Assembly: GCA_944325195.1 (NCBI GenBank)
Contig: CALUZB010000020.1
Location: 1-36,706 of the forward strand
Length of the DNA: 36,706 bases
Source: an uncultured Desulfovibrionaceae bacterium
GTDB taxonomy: Bacteria > Desulfobacterota > Desulfovibrionia > Desulfovibrionales > Desulfovibrionaceae
Direction: 5' to 3'
Positions 1 to 8,878 of this stretch are shown in pieces. Position 1 is the stretch's first letter. Each line of letters opens with the position of its first letter. A program made the position numbers and the translations under genes. The notes under the pieces were generated by a model that did no database searches, was not told the origin of the DNA, and saw nothing but the letters and a program-made list of their open reading frames with translations.

Positions 1-82
1 CCCGAGGCTTTTCGCAGCCTGCCACGTCTTTCTTCGCCTATCAGCGCCAAGGCATCCGCCTGTTGCCCTTACTTACTTGTTC
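1..82 (-). rRNA. 23S ribosomal RNA, 5' end only (partial)
   Basis: Read on the minus strand, the first 82 bases match the conserved start of bacterial 23S rRNA: the GGATGCCTTGGC block, then GATAGGCGAAGAAAGACGTGG and GCTGCGAAAAGCC in the right order and spacing. Counting back from that block against the E. coli 23S numbering, from memory, places the mature 5' end near position 82. The gene runs off the left edge, so only about 3 percent of it is here. No 16S rRNA or ITS tRNA lies behind it; the next feature is a protein gene on the other strand. Confidence 0.9.
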
Positions 83-208
83 TCTACTTGAACTCTCTCT
101 ACTCTCACCTATTAATTGTCAAATAACTCTGAGCTTATTCATCTCAGCCTCAGACTCCAAAAGTCTGAATTTTGTTTGGTCAGCTTTTTGTGACTGACGT
201 GAGGGTGG

Positions 209-237
209 TATTTACGCCTTTGCTCTCAACTTGTCAA
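209..237 (-). promoter_or_regulatory. Probable promoter reading towards the 23S rRNA gene
   Basis: On the minus strand a perfect TTGACA (complement of 232-237) is followed after 17 bases by TAAATA (complement of 209-214), which matches the -10 consensus only moderately. The start point would be near 200, giving a leader of about 120 nt before the mature 23S end. The leader contains a small hairpin with arms TCAGACT and AGTCTGA. A possible plus-strand promoter for the divergent glycosyltransferase shares this block (TTGTCA at 231-236, TTATAT at 255-260, 18-base spacer). Confidence 0.45.
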
Positions 238-335
238 CAAAAAAAATAAAAAAATTATATAGATTGCTTTTGGCTATTATTATATACTTGCACATCATTA
301 CATTGCTGTAAAACTTAACTACTAAGAGATGTTTG

Positions 336-1415
336 ATGATCACTGTAGCTTTTGTCAATTCCACTAAGAAGTGGGGCGGCGTTAAAACACATACAATCAG
401 CTTTGGAGAAAAACTGGTAGGGTCAGGGCACAAGGTTCTTATTTACGCCCGGGATGATCGATTTCTGAGTAAATCTAACTCCTGTCAATTTCATACTCAT
501 AAAGTCGATTTTGGTGTAGACTACAGCCCTTTAAGCATTGCTTATTTTTATAGGGAATTTAAGCGTCAGAATGTAAATGTGCTGATCGCAAATGTGGGCA
601 AAGACATGACCACAGCCGGCATTGCAGCACGTCTACTCGGAATTCCAGTAGTGCAGCATATCGGCGCACATCTCGACATGCTCCCCAAACTCAAATATAA
701 AATCCTGCACAATTTTTTAAAACCCATTTTTTTCTGCTCCTCTGAATATATAGGGGAATATTTTATGAAGACCGTCCCTTGGGTGAAGGCGGACAGTGTA
801 AAAGTTATTTTGAATGGGAAAGTTCCTGGAACAGAAGAACTGAAAACTCATAGCCCTCGCCGCTTAGTCGCAACCCAGCAGTTGAATGCAGACAAAGGCC
901 ATGATACCCTGCTTAAAGCAATCGCCAAAATCTCCTCACAACCTTTGGAATTTCACATTGTAGGCACCGGAACCCATGAGGAAGAATTAAAACTCCTGTC
1001 CAACAAACTAGGATTGCAGGACAAGGTTATTTGGCACGGCTTTACCACCGATGTTGACTCTATTCTGGCAGAATCGGATATTTTCTTGCTAGCTTCCCTG
1101 ATGGAGGGATTGCCGAATACTCTATTGGAAGCCTTAAGTTCAGGACTAATGCCAATATGCAGAAGCGTTGCAGGAAACTATGAGGTGTGGCCAGACGAAC
1201 TACAGGAATATCTGCTGCCGTATGAAGCAGATGAAAATGTATTTGCCGAAGCCATCAGTAAAGCACTTGCTCTCAGCGATGAAGAACTTCTGGCCGCGAA
1301 ACACCATGCTCGCAAAGCATGTGAAGAAAAATGCAATCTTAATCTTTTGAGTAAGCAGTTTGAAGAGTGGCTGGTTGAACTAACCGCTAGAAACAATAAA
1401 GCAAAAGTAAGTTAA
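336..1415 (+). CDS. Glycosyltransferase family 4 (GT-B fold)
   Basis: This 359-residue protein is a retaining GT4-type glycosyltransferase, expected to transfer a sugar from a nucleotide-sugar donor onto a glycan or lipid acceptor at the cytoplasmic face. The N-terminal half has the Gly-rich loop WGGVKTH near residue 13. The C-terminal half shows QQLNADKGHDTLLKAI, the HIVGTG strand, the HGF block, and the acid motif MEGLPNTLLEAL with the two glutamates seven residues apart. ATG at 336 is preferred over the TTG three bases earlier; the ribosome-binding site is weak. It stands alone, divergent from the 23S rRNA end and convergent with sfsA, so its acceptor cannot be inferred from neighbours. 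Lipopolysaccharide or exopolysaccharide synthesis is likely but unproven. The first 330 bases upstream are markedly A/T-rich. Confidence 0.88.
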   Translation: MITVAFVNSTKKWGGVKTHTISFGEKLVGSGHKVLIYARDDRFLSKSNSCQFHTHKVDFGVDYSPLSIAYFYREFKRQNVNVLIANVGKDMTTAGIAARLLGIPVVQHIGAHLDMLPKLKYKILHNFLKPIFFCSSEYIGEYFMKTVPWVKADSVKVILNGKVPGTEELKTHSPRRLVATQQLNADKGHDTLLKAIAKISSQPLEFHIVGTGTHEEELKLLSNKLGLQDKVIWHGFTTDVDSILAESDIFLLASLMEGLPNTLLEALSSGLMPICRSVAGNYEVWPDELQEYLLPYEADENVFAEAISKALALSDEELLAAKHHARKACEEKCNLNLLSKQFEEWLVELTARNNKAKVS

Positions 1416-1459
1416 GATAAGTACAGGCGCACTAGCTCCAACCAGGGATCAGAAGAAAA

Positions 1460-2194
1460 TTAATCCCTTTTCAACGGTATGATCGCGCCAAGGTCAAGCC
1501 CGTCTTCATATATAGTGGTTGTATATGGATACATTTCCACTCCGTTGTCCACAGCCGCCCAGAACAGGCGGGCATATTCCGGGTCTATCGCGGCTGCCGG
1601 GGCAAAGGCGGTTGCATCACAACGCTGCACCAGAAAAAAGCAGGCAGCGCGCAAACCTTCAGACCTGAGGCGCATTAACTGGCGCAAATGCTTCCGACCG
1701 CGCAAAGTGGCTGCATCCGGAAACCGGGCAACACCGTTTTCCACCAAAGTGACGTTTTTGCATTCGCACCACAAATCCGGTTGCCCGCCGCCACTGAAGA
1801 AGGCATCCAGCCGTGAACTCTCCCCTTGCAGAGACAGCTCCGCCGGCAAAGCGCACTCCATTTTCAAGCAAGTATAATCCCGGGCGAAAATAAGTTCCCC
1901 GGCCTCAAAGGCGGCTTTAAGCAGCCGGTTCGGCATACCGGTATTCACCCCGCACCACACGCCTTCCGCTTCAATAAATTCAAGGGTATAGGCCATTTTT
2001 CTGGCGGGATTGGCGGCTTTCGACACCAGAACCCGGTTACCGCAAGCAAGCAACCCCTGCATGGCCCCGGTATTATTAGTATGTACCCAGACTGCTTGGC
2101 CATGCATTTGCGCTTCCACGCTAAATCGCTTATAACGCCGGAGGAATCTCCCCTCGAGCAAGGGAGTCGCATACTTCACCAAAGGATTGTTCAT
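1460..2194 (-). CDS. sfsA: SfsA family protein (sugar fermentation stimulation protein homologue)
   Basis: The protein is 244 residues from ATG at 2194, close to the roughly 235 residues of E. coli SfsA. The family hallmarks are in order: GRFLRRYKRF, HTNNTGAMQGLL, SKAANPARKMAYTLE, GVNTGMPNRL, SRLDAF, ECKNVTLVE and FPDAATLRGRKHLRQL. The D..ECK..TL arrangement is the PD-(D/E)XK-like nuclease core ascribed to this family; its cellular role is poorly defined and the name comes from a maltose-fermentation phenotype in E. coli. The open frame continues upstream to a TTG at 2242, but those 16 extra residues lack family similarity and no ribosome-binding site precedes them. The gene is convergent with the glycosyltransferase and divergent from the aminotransferase, so it is probably transcribed on its own. 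Confidence 0.9.
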   Translation of the reverse strand: MNNPLVKYATPLLEGRFLRRYKRFSVEAQMHGQAVWVHTNNTGAMQGLLACGNRVLVSKAANPARKMAYTLEFIEAEGVWCGVNTGMPNRLLKAAFEAGELIFARDYTCLKMECALPAELSLQGESSRLDAFFSGGGQPDLWCECKNVTLVENGVARFPDAATLRGRKHLRQLMRLRSEGLRAACFFLVQRCDATAFAPAAAIDPEYARLFWAAVDNGVEMYPYTTTIYEDGLDLGAIIPLKRD

Positions 2195-2305
2195 ATAATC
2201 AAGCCCGGGTACAAGTTTAAAACAATATTTGCGCTTAAGCAATTTACATAGCGCAATGAGTTTGATAGCTTATTCGGGTAATAATCTTAAACTTAAGGGT
2301 TTGTA

Positions 2306-3475
2306 ATGAATTTCAGCCACCGTATGGATTTTATCGCTCCCTCCGCCACCTTGGAGGTCAGTGCCAAAGCTGCTGAATTGCGCAGCCAAGGGCATGATAT
2401 TATCAGCCTGTCTTTAGGAGAGCCGGACTTTCCAGTTCCGGAGCATGTGGTGAATGCAGTTGTGGAAGCCGCTCAAACCGGAAGAGCCCCCTACACGCCT
2501 GTGCCGGGCCTGCCGGCGGTTAAAGACGCAGTTACCCTTTACTTCAAACGGGTTTACAATGTTGCTCTGCCTCGCGAATGTGTGATTATTTCCAACGGCG
2601 GCAAGCAGGTGCTGTTCAACCTGCTCATGGCTCTGCTTAATCCCGGCGACGAAGTACTGTTCCCCCGCCCCTACTGGCTGAGTTATCCGGATATGGTTCA
2701 CCTGGCCGGCGGCACACCCGTGCCGGTACGACCGGAAACACCCAACTCCAAAATTACTGTTTCTGATCTGGAGCGGGCTTATACACCCAAGTCAAAAATC
2801 CTGATCTTGAATTCTCCGGGCAACCCCACCGGTACCTGCTATAGCCAGGAAGAGTTGGAAATTCTGGCAAAGTGGGCGATGGAGCGGAACATTTTCGTAA
2901 TCTCCGACGAAATGTACGATCAATTGTGCTATCTGCCCAGTGGACTGTCCAGCCTTTCCCGCTTACTGCCCCAATTTTCCGAACAGCTGTTCATAGTAAA
3001 CGGGCTTGCCAAAAGTTTTGCCATGCCCGGCTGGCGGGTAGGTTACGGCATAGGCGCGCCGGAACTGATTGCCAAAATGTCCACCATTCAGGGGCAAAGC
3101 ACCTCCAACATCTGTTCGCTGGCCCAGGCCGCTGCCTTGGCCGCACTTACCGGCCCTTATGACACTGTAGAGCAGATGCGCAATGTCTATATGCAACGGC
3201 GCGATTTGGCCATGAACTACATCTCGCTCTGGCCAAACGTCAGTTGCCCTATGCCGGACGGCGCTTTTTACATTTTCCTGAATATCTCCAAACTGTTCAG
3301 CGAGCAAATTCCCAATGATATAGCCATGTGCACGCACCTGATGACCAAAGCGGGCGTGGCCCTGGTACCCGGCACGCCATTTGGAGACAGCCGCTGTTTA
3401 CGTCTCTCGTACTCAACCGATGAAGAAACTCTCAATTTGGCCCTGGAAAAATTATCCCCTTATCTGGGTGGTTAA
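2306..3475 (+). CDS. Pyridoxal-phosphate class I aminotransferase (aspartate-type)
   Basis: This 389-residue cytoplasmic enzyme belongs to fold-type I, subgroup I-gamma aminotransferases, which mostly use aspartate or aromatic amino acids with 2-oxoglutarate. Visible signatures are SLSLGEPDFPVP near residue 35, NGGKQ, RPYWLSYPDM, NSPGNPTG at 169-176, SDEMYDQLCY at 200-209, and the cofactor lysine in GLAKSFAMPGWRVGYG (Lys236). A substrate-carboxylate arginine is present in SRCLRLSYS near the C-terminus. It starts at ATG 2306 after AAGG and ends 47 bases before pgi, so the two may be co-transcribed. Exact substrate (aspartate, alanine, aromatic or methionine) cannot be told from motifs alone; aspartate aminotransferase is the default call for this subgroup. 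Confidence 0.9.
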   Translation: MNFSHRMDFIAPSATLEVSAKAAELRSQGHDIISLSLGEPDFPVPEHVVNAVVEAAQTGRAPYTPVPGLPAVKDAVTLYFKRVYNVALPRECVIISNGGKQVLFNLLMALLNPGDEVLFPRPYWLSYPDMVHLAGGTPVPVRPETPNSKITVSDLERAYTPKSKILILNSPGNPTGTCYSQEELEILAKWAMERNIFVISDEMYDQLCYLPSGLSSLSRLLPQFSEQLFIVNGLAKSFAMPGWRVGYGIGAPELIAKMSTIQGQSTSNICSLAQAAALAALTGPYDTVEQMRNVYMQRRDLAMNYISLWPNVSCPMPDGAFYIFLNISKLFSEQIPNDIAMCTHLMTKAGVALVPGTPFGDSRCLRLSYSTDEETLNLALEKLSPYLGG

Positions 3476-3522
3476 CCAATGCGGGGAGGCCGGGCCTTAT
3501 CATCTTTATTTAAGGAGGGCAG

Positions 3523-4941
3523 ATGCCCCACAATAATAAAAGTCAGTTGGTTTGGACTCATGCCTGGCCATTTGATTGTGTAAATAAGCCATGTCCATAT
3601 ACAATGCCGGGCGCCCCCGCAAAAGACACCGGGCCGGCTTGCACGCAACTTCAAGTAACAGCTGAGCGGTTGTTCTCAGAGCTTCAGAACCGAAACCTGC
3701 CGTTCGTAAGCATGAGTTATGTTGAAGAACTGACCATTCAGCTAAAAGAAATGGCCGCTCATATCTGTTCCTTCAATCACATGCTTTTATTGGGAATAGG
3801 CGGCAGTGCCCTCGGGGCCAGAGCTCTGCAGAAAGCTTTCTACCCGCAACAGGACTGGCCCGGGCATAACAATGACCCCAATGCGAAAAATCTGTGGATT
3901 GCGGATAACATCGACCCGGAAAGTTTGCCGCAATGGTTCGAGCGCCTTCCTGCGGAACAGACTCTGGTAGTAGTCATCAGCAAGTCGGGCGGAACCATTG
4001 AAACCATGGCCCAATACTTCCTGGCGGAAGAGTGGCTCAGGAATAAGCTCGGCTCCAATTATAAGCAACATCTGTTGCTGGTCACTGATAAAGACAACGG
4101 CTTTCTGCGGGCAAACGCCAATGCCTTGAGCCTTACAGCTCTGCCGGTGCCGGCAAAGCTGGGCGGGCGCTACTCAGTGCTCAGCGCTGTGGGCCTTGTC
4201 CCCGCCCTTTTCTTGGGCCTGCACTGGGAAAACCTGATTAAAGGGGCCAAAGACCTGTTTAATCCCTTAAATCAAGCCCAAACGCCCCAAGCCATGGAGG
4301 AGGCTTTGCATACTCATCCGGCCTGGTCTTTAGCGGTTTGGGCCAAGGCCATGCAGGACCAGGGCCTTGATGAGCTTATTTATTTCACCTATGTTCCCAA
4401 GCTGGCAACGTTCGGGCCGTGGTTTGCTCAACTATGGGCGGAAAGTCTGGGTAAATCCGGAAAAGGCTCCATGCCCTTGCCGGCTACCGGTGTTACCGAC
4501 CAGCATTCGCTGCTGCAAATGTTTCTGGACGGTCCCGGGAATAAGGCCTGCCTGTTTGTAAGCAGTAGCGGGTTGCCTGAGGGACGGCGCTTCCCCGCGC
4601 ATCTTGATGAAGATTGGTCATATCTGGCCGATAAAAGCCTTAAAGATTTGTTGCTTGCGGAAACTCTCGGCTCGCGCATGGCGTTGGCGGAACGGGGGAC
4701 GCCCTTGCTGGAACTGCGTCTGGCTGAAACCGACGAATACAATGCAGGTAAGCTGATAGCCCTGCTTGGGCTTGCAACTGTGTTTACCGGTTGGTTAATG
4801 GAAATCAACCCGTTGGATCAGCCCGCGGTTGAGCTTGGAAAACGTCTGGCCAAAGCCAGTCTCGGGTCTGCCGGTTTGAATGAAGAGAAAGAGATGCTTG
4901 CCAAGTTCAGGAGCATTCCTGAACTTGCAATAGAATTCTGA
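3523..4941 (+). CDS. pgi: Glucose-6-phosphate isomerase
   Basis: This enzyme interconverts glucose 6-phosphate and fructose 6-phosphate in glycolysis and gluconeogenesis. At 472 residues it belongs to the short bacterial form (E. coli Pgi is 549). Sugar-phosphate-binding motifs are clear: LLLGIGGSALGARAL, VVISKSGGTIETMAQ, and the signature GGRYSVLSAVGLVPA. The block AESLGKSG followed by TDQHSLLQMFLDGP corresponds to the second half of the active site. A very strong ribosome-binding site (AAGGAGGG) precedes ATG 3523 by a few bases, which suggests high translation. It follows the aminotransferase gene on the same strand with a short gap. Confidence 0.95.
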   Translation: MPHNNKSQLVWTHAWPFDCVNKPCPYTMPGAPAKDTGPACTQLQVTAERLFSELQNRNLPFVSMSYVEELTIQLKEMAAHICSFNHMLLLGIGGSALGARALQKAFYPQQDWPGHNNDPNAKNLWIADNIDPESLPQWFERLPAEQTLVVVISKSGGTIETMAQYFLAEEWLRNKLGSNYKQHLLLVTDKDNGFLRANANALSLTALPVPAKLGGRYSVLSAVGLVPALFLGLHWENLIKGAKDLFNPLNQAQTPQAMEEALHTHPAWSLAVWAKAMQDQGLDELIYFTYVPKLATFGPWFAQLWAESLGKSGKGSMPLPATGVTDQHSLLQMFLDGPGNKACLFVSSSGLPEGRRFPAHLDEDWSYLADKSLKDLLLAETLGSRMALAERGTPLLELRLAETDEYNAGKLIALLGLATVFTGWLMEINPLDQPAVELGKRLAKASLGSAGLNEEKEMLAKFRSIPELAIEF

Positions 4942-5164
4942 CTGCCGGGAATTCTGCAGATGTAATTTTATAATGACTTCTGATTCCGGACAAGAAGCTG
5001 CAATCAGGTTTTTCAGCCAAGTGTCCATACATGCGAATTCCAGGCAATGCAGGACATCCGATAAAAGCTGACTCCGCTTTTGGAGAACTGCTCAACGTGA
5101 ATATACCGCTGGGACGCAGATGAACGCATCGGACGCTTCCCCGACTATTTTGTGAGGCAATGAA

Positions 5165-6637
5165 GTGACCCCGAAAAATAAAGAGAACAGTGAGTTTTCA
5201 ATTGGGATAATCCGCTTTCTCTCCTGGATTTCTCTGGTATTGATACTTGCTTGCAACATTGTGCTTTCAGCGCTGATTACCAACCACGCAAGAGACATTC
5301 TCCTGCAAAAGCAAAAAGACTTCGGCAGTTTGCTTGCCCAAAGTGCTGATTATCAGATTTACCGGAGGTATTCCATCCCCCTCGCCATGGGCAGTCGCGT
5401 TCTGCAACTGTCTGATCGTGCCCCTGCGTTTGAACCTCTTGAACAGGTGCTCGGTTCGGTGTTCCAAGGCGCGAAAATAGATTCCACCCGCATTTTCTCC
5501 TGGGATTCTACCGTAACTTACTCCAACTTCGGCAGTGAAATGGGAAAACGTCATCTCGCGCCACCGGCAGTGGAGCGGGTGCGCAACTCCGATCAGCCGG
5601 AAATTGAGGTAATCAGCAACCTTCCCGGTTGGCGATCCATGTTTGCTCTCTCGCCCGAACCTGGCACATTCATGCTCAGGGTAACTTATCCGCTGGGCAC
5701 TCAAAACCGTCTGCTTTCCTTTGAAGACGAGGGTCCGAAACTGGATATCCTGGAATTCAGCCAGGATATAACTGAAGACTACGAAGCAATTATCCGTTTC
5801 CAATGGTCAATCCTGGCACTTGCATTCGTGTCTTCCCTGATATTGTTTGCCTTACTCCAACTTTTCATCAGGCGCACGGAAAAAATTCTGTCAGCACGAG
5901 TCAAAGAAAAAGAACGCCTCGAACGCGAGCTGCACCAAAATGAAAAACTGGCCAGCATGGGCCGGGTTGTATCAAGCATCGCACATGAGATCCGCAACCC
6001 GCTGGGCATTATCCGTTCCACCGCAGAACATCTGCTGCGACGCCACGAAAAGGACAGCACAGATAAAACCAGTGCCGCGTTGCTGGGGGCCATTTACGAT
6101 GAATCATGCCGCCTTTCGACAACCATTACCGACTTTCTCGATTACGCCCGCCCTAAACTGCTTACCCCCCAGCCGGTGGATTTACTGGCCCTGATTAACC
6201 AGGCGCTGATTTTTCTGGGGAATACGCTGGAAAAGAACAATATCAAAGTCAATGAGCATTTCCCGAACCACAATAACGGTGTATGGGTTTCGGGAGACAA
6301 AGATCTGCTTTACCGGGCTGTGTACAATATTCTGGCCAATGCGAGCCAGGCAATGGAACAGGATGGGGTAATCAGCGTGGACATAGCAGAACAAGGCGAC
6401 ACAATCCAACTTTGCATCAGCGACAACGGACCCGGATTTTCTGATGAAGCGCTCTTGCGCGGTCTGGACCCGTTCTTTACCACTAAAGAAGACGGAACAG
6501 GTCTGGGGTTGGCTATTGTGCAAAGCATCATTCAGAGCCATGCCGGCGAAATAGCCATTTCCAACCAAAGCTCAGGGGGAGCCAAGGTATGCATCACCTT
6601 GCCGAAAGCCGGAAGACCTGAAAATCAAAGGAATTGA
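5165..6637 (+). CDS. Membrane sensor histidine kinase (NtrB/ZraS-like)
   Basis: The 490-residue protein has a transmembrane segment at about 14-37, a periplasmic sensor region to about 210, a second membrane segment at about 213-234, then a coiled linker and the kinase core. The phospho-accepting His274 lies in SSIAHEIRNPLGII. The HATPase domain carries NILANASQAM (N box), SDNGPGFS (G1) and DPFFTTKEDGTGLGLAIV (F and G2 boxes). No HAMP domain is obvious between membrane and HisKA. It starts at GTG 5165 with a GAGG-type ribosome-binding site, and lies 67 bases upstream of a sigma-54-dependent response regulator, so the two form a cognate pair. The sensor ligand is unknown; relatives respond to metals, envelope stress or organic acids. 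Confidence 0.93.
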   Translation: MTPKNKENSEFSIGIIRFLSWISLVLILACNIVLSALITNHARDILLQKQKDFGSLLAQSADYQIYRRYSIPLAMGSRVLQLSDRAPAFEPLEQVLGSVFQGAKIDSTRIFSWDSTVTYSNFGSEMGKRHLAPPAVERVRNSDQPEIEVISNLPGWRSMFALSPEPGTFMLRVTYPLGTQNRLLSFEDEGPKLDILEFSQDITEDYEAIIRFQWSILALAFVSSLILFALLQLFIRRTEKILSARVKEKERLERELHQNEKLASMGRVVSSIAHEIRNPLGIIRSTAEHLLRRHEKDSTDKTSAALLGAIYDESCRLSTTITDFLDYARPKLLTPQPVDLLALINQALIFLGNTLEKNNIKVNEHFPNHNNGVWVSGDKDLLYRAVYNILANASQAMEQDGVISVDIAEQGDTIQLCISDNGPGFSDEALLRGLDPFFTTKEDGTGLGLAIVQSIIQSHAGEIAISNQSSGGAKVCITLPKAGRPENQRN

Positions 6638-6704
6638 GCCGGGTAGCGTAGGAAGTTTAAAACGCGGCATTGCGCAACCGTCTGCAAAGTTTAGAGGTAC
6701 GAGT

Positions 6705-8084
6705 ATGAACGAGCAATCCCATGTCCTGATTGTGGACGACGAAAAAAACTACCTGCTGGTGTTGCAGGCAGTGCTTGAAGATGCGGGCTATAAGGCAACC
6801 GCGCTCAATGATCCGGAAACGGTTCTGCCCTTTCTTGAAGAGTCTGAAGTTGACATCATTATCACCGACATGAAAATGCCCCGGCTCAGCGGACAGGAAA
6901 TACTTGAACATGTGAAGCGCGATTACTCCCATATTCCGGTTCTGATCATGACTGCCTTCGGCTCGATTGAAGGAGCGGTTGAGGCCATGCGTTGCGGTGC
7001 TTTCGACTATATCACCAAACCTTTTTCCAATGACGAGTTACTGCTGGCAGTGCAAAACGCAAGCATTCTGGCTAAAGCGCACCGACAATACCGCCTGTTG
7101 CAGGAAAATCTGGAAAATCGATTCGGCATTAACCAGATCATCGGCCACTCCAAAGCCACTCAAGAGCTGCTGTCTATGGTGGAGCGAGCCGCGCCTGCAA
7201 AAAGCACCGTGCTGATTTACGGCGAGTCGGGCACAGGCAAAGAACTTATTGCCAAAGCCATTCACTTTGCATCACCCCGGGCAAAAGCCCCGTTCATTTC
7301 CGTAAACTGCATGGCCCTGAACCCCGGCGTGCTTGAAAGCGAGTTGTTCGGCCATGAGAAAGGCTCGTTTACCGGGGCAGTTGCCATGCGGCGCGGCCGT
7401 TTTGAGCTGGCTGACGGCGGTACACTGTTTCTGGACGAAATCGGAGAACTCTCCCCGGAGTTGCAAGTCAAGCTGTTGCGGGTGCTGCAGGAAAGGAAAT
7501 TTGAACGGGTTGGCGGGAATGAAGAAGTTGAAGTCGATATTCGAATTGTAACGGCTACAAATAAAAATCTGGAGAAAGAAGTGGAAGAGGGGCGGTTCCG
7601 GGAAGACCTGTACTACCGCCTGAACGTGGTCCACATTGAAGTGCCGCCACTGCGCGAACGCCGGGAAGACATCCCCCTGCTTGCAGCTCATTTCGCCCAA
7701 AAATATGCTGAGGAAAACGCTGTTCCAGCCAAAACCTTTTCCCCCGATGCCATGGATTACCTCACCGCCTATGAATGGCCGGGCAATATCCGGCAGCTTG
7801 AAAATGTAGTCGAACGGTGTATGGTACTGGCAAGTGGAGAGATGGTCAATGTTACCGACCTGCCCGCTGATTTACGCGATGAAGAAACCCAATATAAAAG
7901 TGCTGTGGATTTATTGCCGGTTGAACTGGATCTGGCCGATGCCCTGGAAAAGATTGAGGCGGCAGTTATCCGCCGTGCCCTGGTACGCGCCGACTTCGTA
8001 CAGGTGAAAGCGGCAGAACTTCTGGGCATATCGAAAAGTCTGCTGCAGTATAAACTGAGAAAATATAAAATTGCCGGACATTAA
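6705..8084 (+). CDS. Sigma-54-dependent response regulator (NtrC/ZraR family)
   Basis: This 459-residue activator has three domains. The receiver (about 5-120) has the acidic pair Asp11-Asp12, phospho-acceptor Asp55 in IIITDMKMPRLSG and Lys105 in DYITKPF. The AAA+ domain (about 143-375) has Walker A GESGTGKE at 173-180, the sigma-54 contact loop GSFTGA at 220-225 (a common variant of GAFTGA), Walker B LFLDEIGEL at 241-249 and the arginine finger region YYRLNVVHIEVPPLRER. The C-terminus is a Fis-type helix-turn-helix (about 420-455, ending AAELLGISKSLLQYKLRKY). It should bind an upstream enhancer and drive sigma-54 holoenzyme at promoters of the -24/-12 type. I did not find a convincing -24/-12 site in this window, so its targets may be elsewhere. 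Confidence 0.95.
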   Translation: MNEQSHVLIVDDEKNYLLVLQAVLEDAGYKATALNDPETVLPFLEESEVDIIITDMKMPRLSGQEILEHVKRDYSHIPVLIMTAFGSIEGAVEAMRCGAFDYITKPFSNDELLLAVQNASILAKAHRQYRLLQENLENRFGINQIIGHSKATQELLSMVERAAPAKSTVLIYGESGTGKELIAKAIHFASPRAKAPFISVNCMALNPGVLESELFGHEKGSFTGAVAMRRGRFELADGGTLFLDEIGELSPELQVKLLRVLQERKFERVGGNEEVEVDIRIVTATNKNLEKEVEEGRFREDLYYRLNVVHIEVPPLRERREDIPLLAAHFAQKYAEENAVPAKTFSPDAMDYLTAYEWPGNIRQLENVVERCMVLASGEMVNVTDLPADLRDEETQYKSAVDLLPVELDLADALEKIEAAVIRRALVRADFVQVKAAELLGISKSLLQYKLRKYKIAGH

Positions 8085-8098
8085 TTACCACCGGCAAT
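8070..8098 (+). terminator. Weak terminator-like hairpin after the response regulator
   Basis: Arms ATTGCCGG (8070-8077) and CCGGCAAT (8091-8098) form a perfect 8-bp stem with a 13-base loop that spans the stop codon of the regulator gene. No T-run follows, so intrinsic termination here is uncertain. Confidence 0.3.
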
Positions 8099-8470
8099 CG
8101 GGCCTATTGTATAAAATGGTTGTTTGTCCTATATTCGCACTGAGGCTGGCGTCCATAACAAATGCGTCAACCTTGTCGCTCAAGTATATTCTTACTACTG
8201 TTGTCAGGTTAGCTGTTTAAGTCAGGGTTTGTCTTTGCTGTTTCAGCACTATGTCTCTGATGACGGCAAAAACAGTTATCCGCACGGGACACTCCCACCG
8301 CGGCAAGGTATGCTCTGCTTTTAACGCAGCTTTGGGGGCAGAATAAAACTTGAAAGGTATGACAGCTCAAAACTCCTTGCCTGCATGGGGGCCTCCACGC
8401 CGCTCATCTGAGCAGATGATAAATGCCATACAGCAAGCCAATGAGGAATTTTAGCTTAACGAGGTCAACT
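8099..8470. other. Intergenic stretch without a supported gene
   Basis: About 370 bases separate the regulator from dgkA. A short open frame starting at a TTG (8124) has no ribosome-binding site and no recognisable content. A palindrome-like element, arms TCATCTG and CAGATGA at 8404-8419 around a 2-base centre, sits about 50 bases before dgkA and could be an operator. No known riboswitch or RNA gene was recognised. Confidence 0.5.
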
Positions 8471-8833
8471 ATGAAACACTGGCTGATTATAAAACCGTTT
8501 AACGCCTTTCTCTATTCTCTTTCCGGAATACGGACAGCTATTTCCACTGAACGGGCTTTTCAGCAGGAAGCCATTGTATTTCTTATTTTATTAATAGTGA
8601 TTCCCTCGTCTGGAATAGACTTCCATTCCGGTGTACTGATATTACTGGCCTGGACAGTGGTAATGGTAGCAGAGCTTCTGAATTCGGCCATAGAAGCCTG
8701 TTTTGACCGGATAAGCACAGAGGAACACGCGCTGGCAAAAATCGGAAAAGATCTGGCTTCCGCTGCTGTGTTCCTGAGTATATTGTTCAATATCGGTCTC
8801 TGGATAGCGGTTGGAATAAGACACCACAGCTAA
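8471..8833 (+). CDS. dgkA: Diacylglycerol kinase (prokaryotic DgkA type)
   Basis: DgkA is a small integral inner-membrane kinase that uses ATP to turn diacylglycerol into phosphatidic acid, recycling lipid left over from envelope glucan or LPS modification. The protein is 120 residues, the usual size (about 120). It has an amphipathic N-terminus, ERAFQQE, and three hydrophobic segments. The family signature ELLNSAIEACFDRIS is followed by HALAKIGKDLASAAVF, with the catalytic glutamates in the first block. The open frame extends 16 codons further upstream, but ATG 8471 matches the family N-terminus and follows a GAGG-type site. It precedes trmD by 45 bases. Confidence 0.93.
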   Translation: MKHWLIIKPFNAFLYSLSGIRTAISTERAFQQEAIVFLILLIVIPSSGIDFHSGVLILLAWTVVMVAELLNSAIEACFDRISTEEHALAKIGKDLASAAVFLSILFNIGLWIAVGIRHHS

Positions 8834-8878
8834 CGCGCCAACATTTCAACCATATCGCTCTCTGGAATACATGGGATT

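Noticed and set aside
8124..8324. 66-codon plus-strand frame before dgkA
   Set aside because: TTG start without a ribosome-binding site and a cysteine/tyrosine-rich translation that does not look like a folded or membrane protein.
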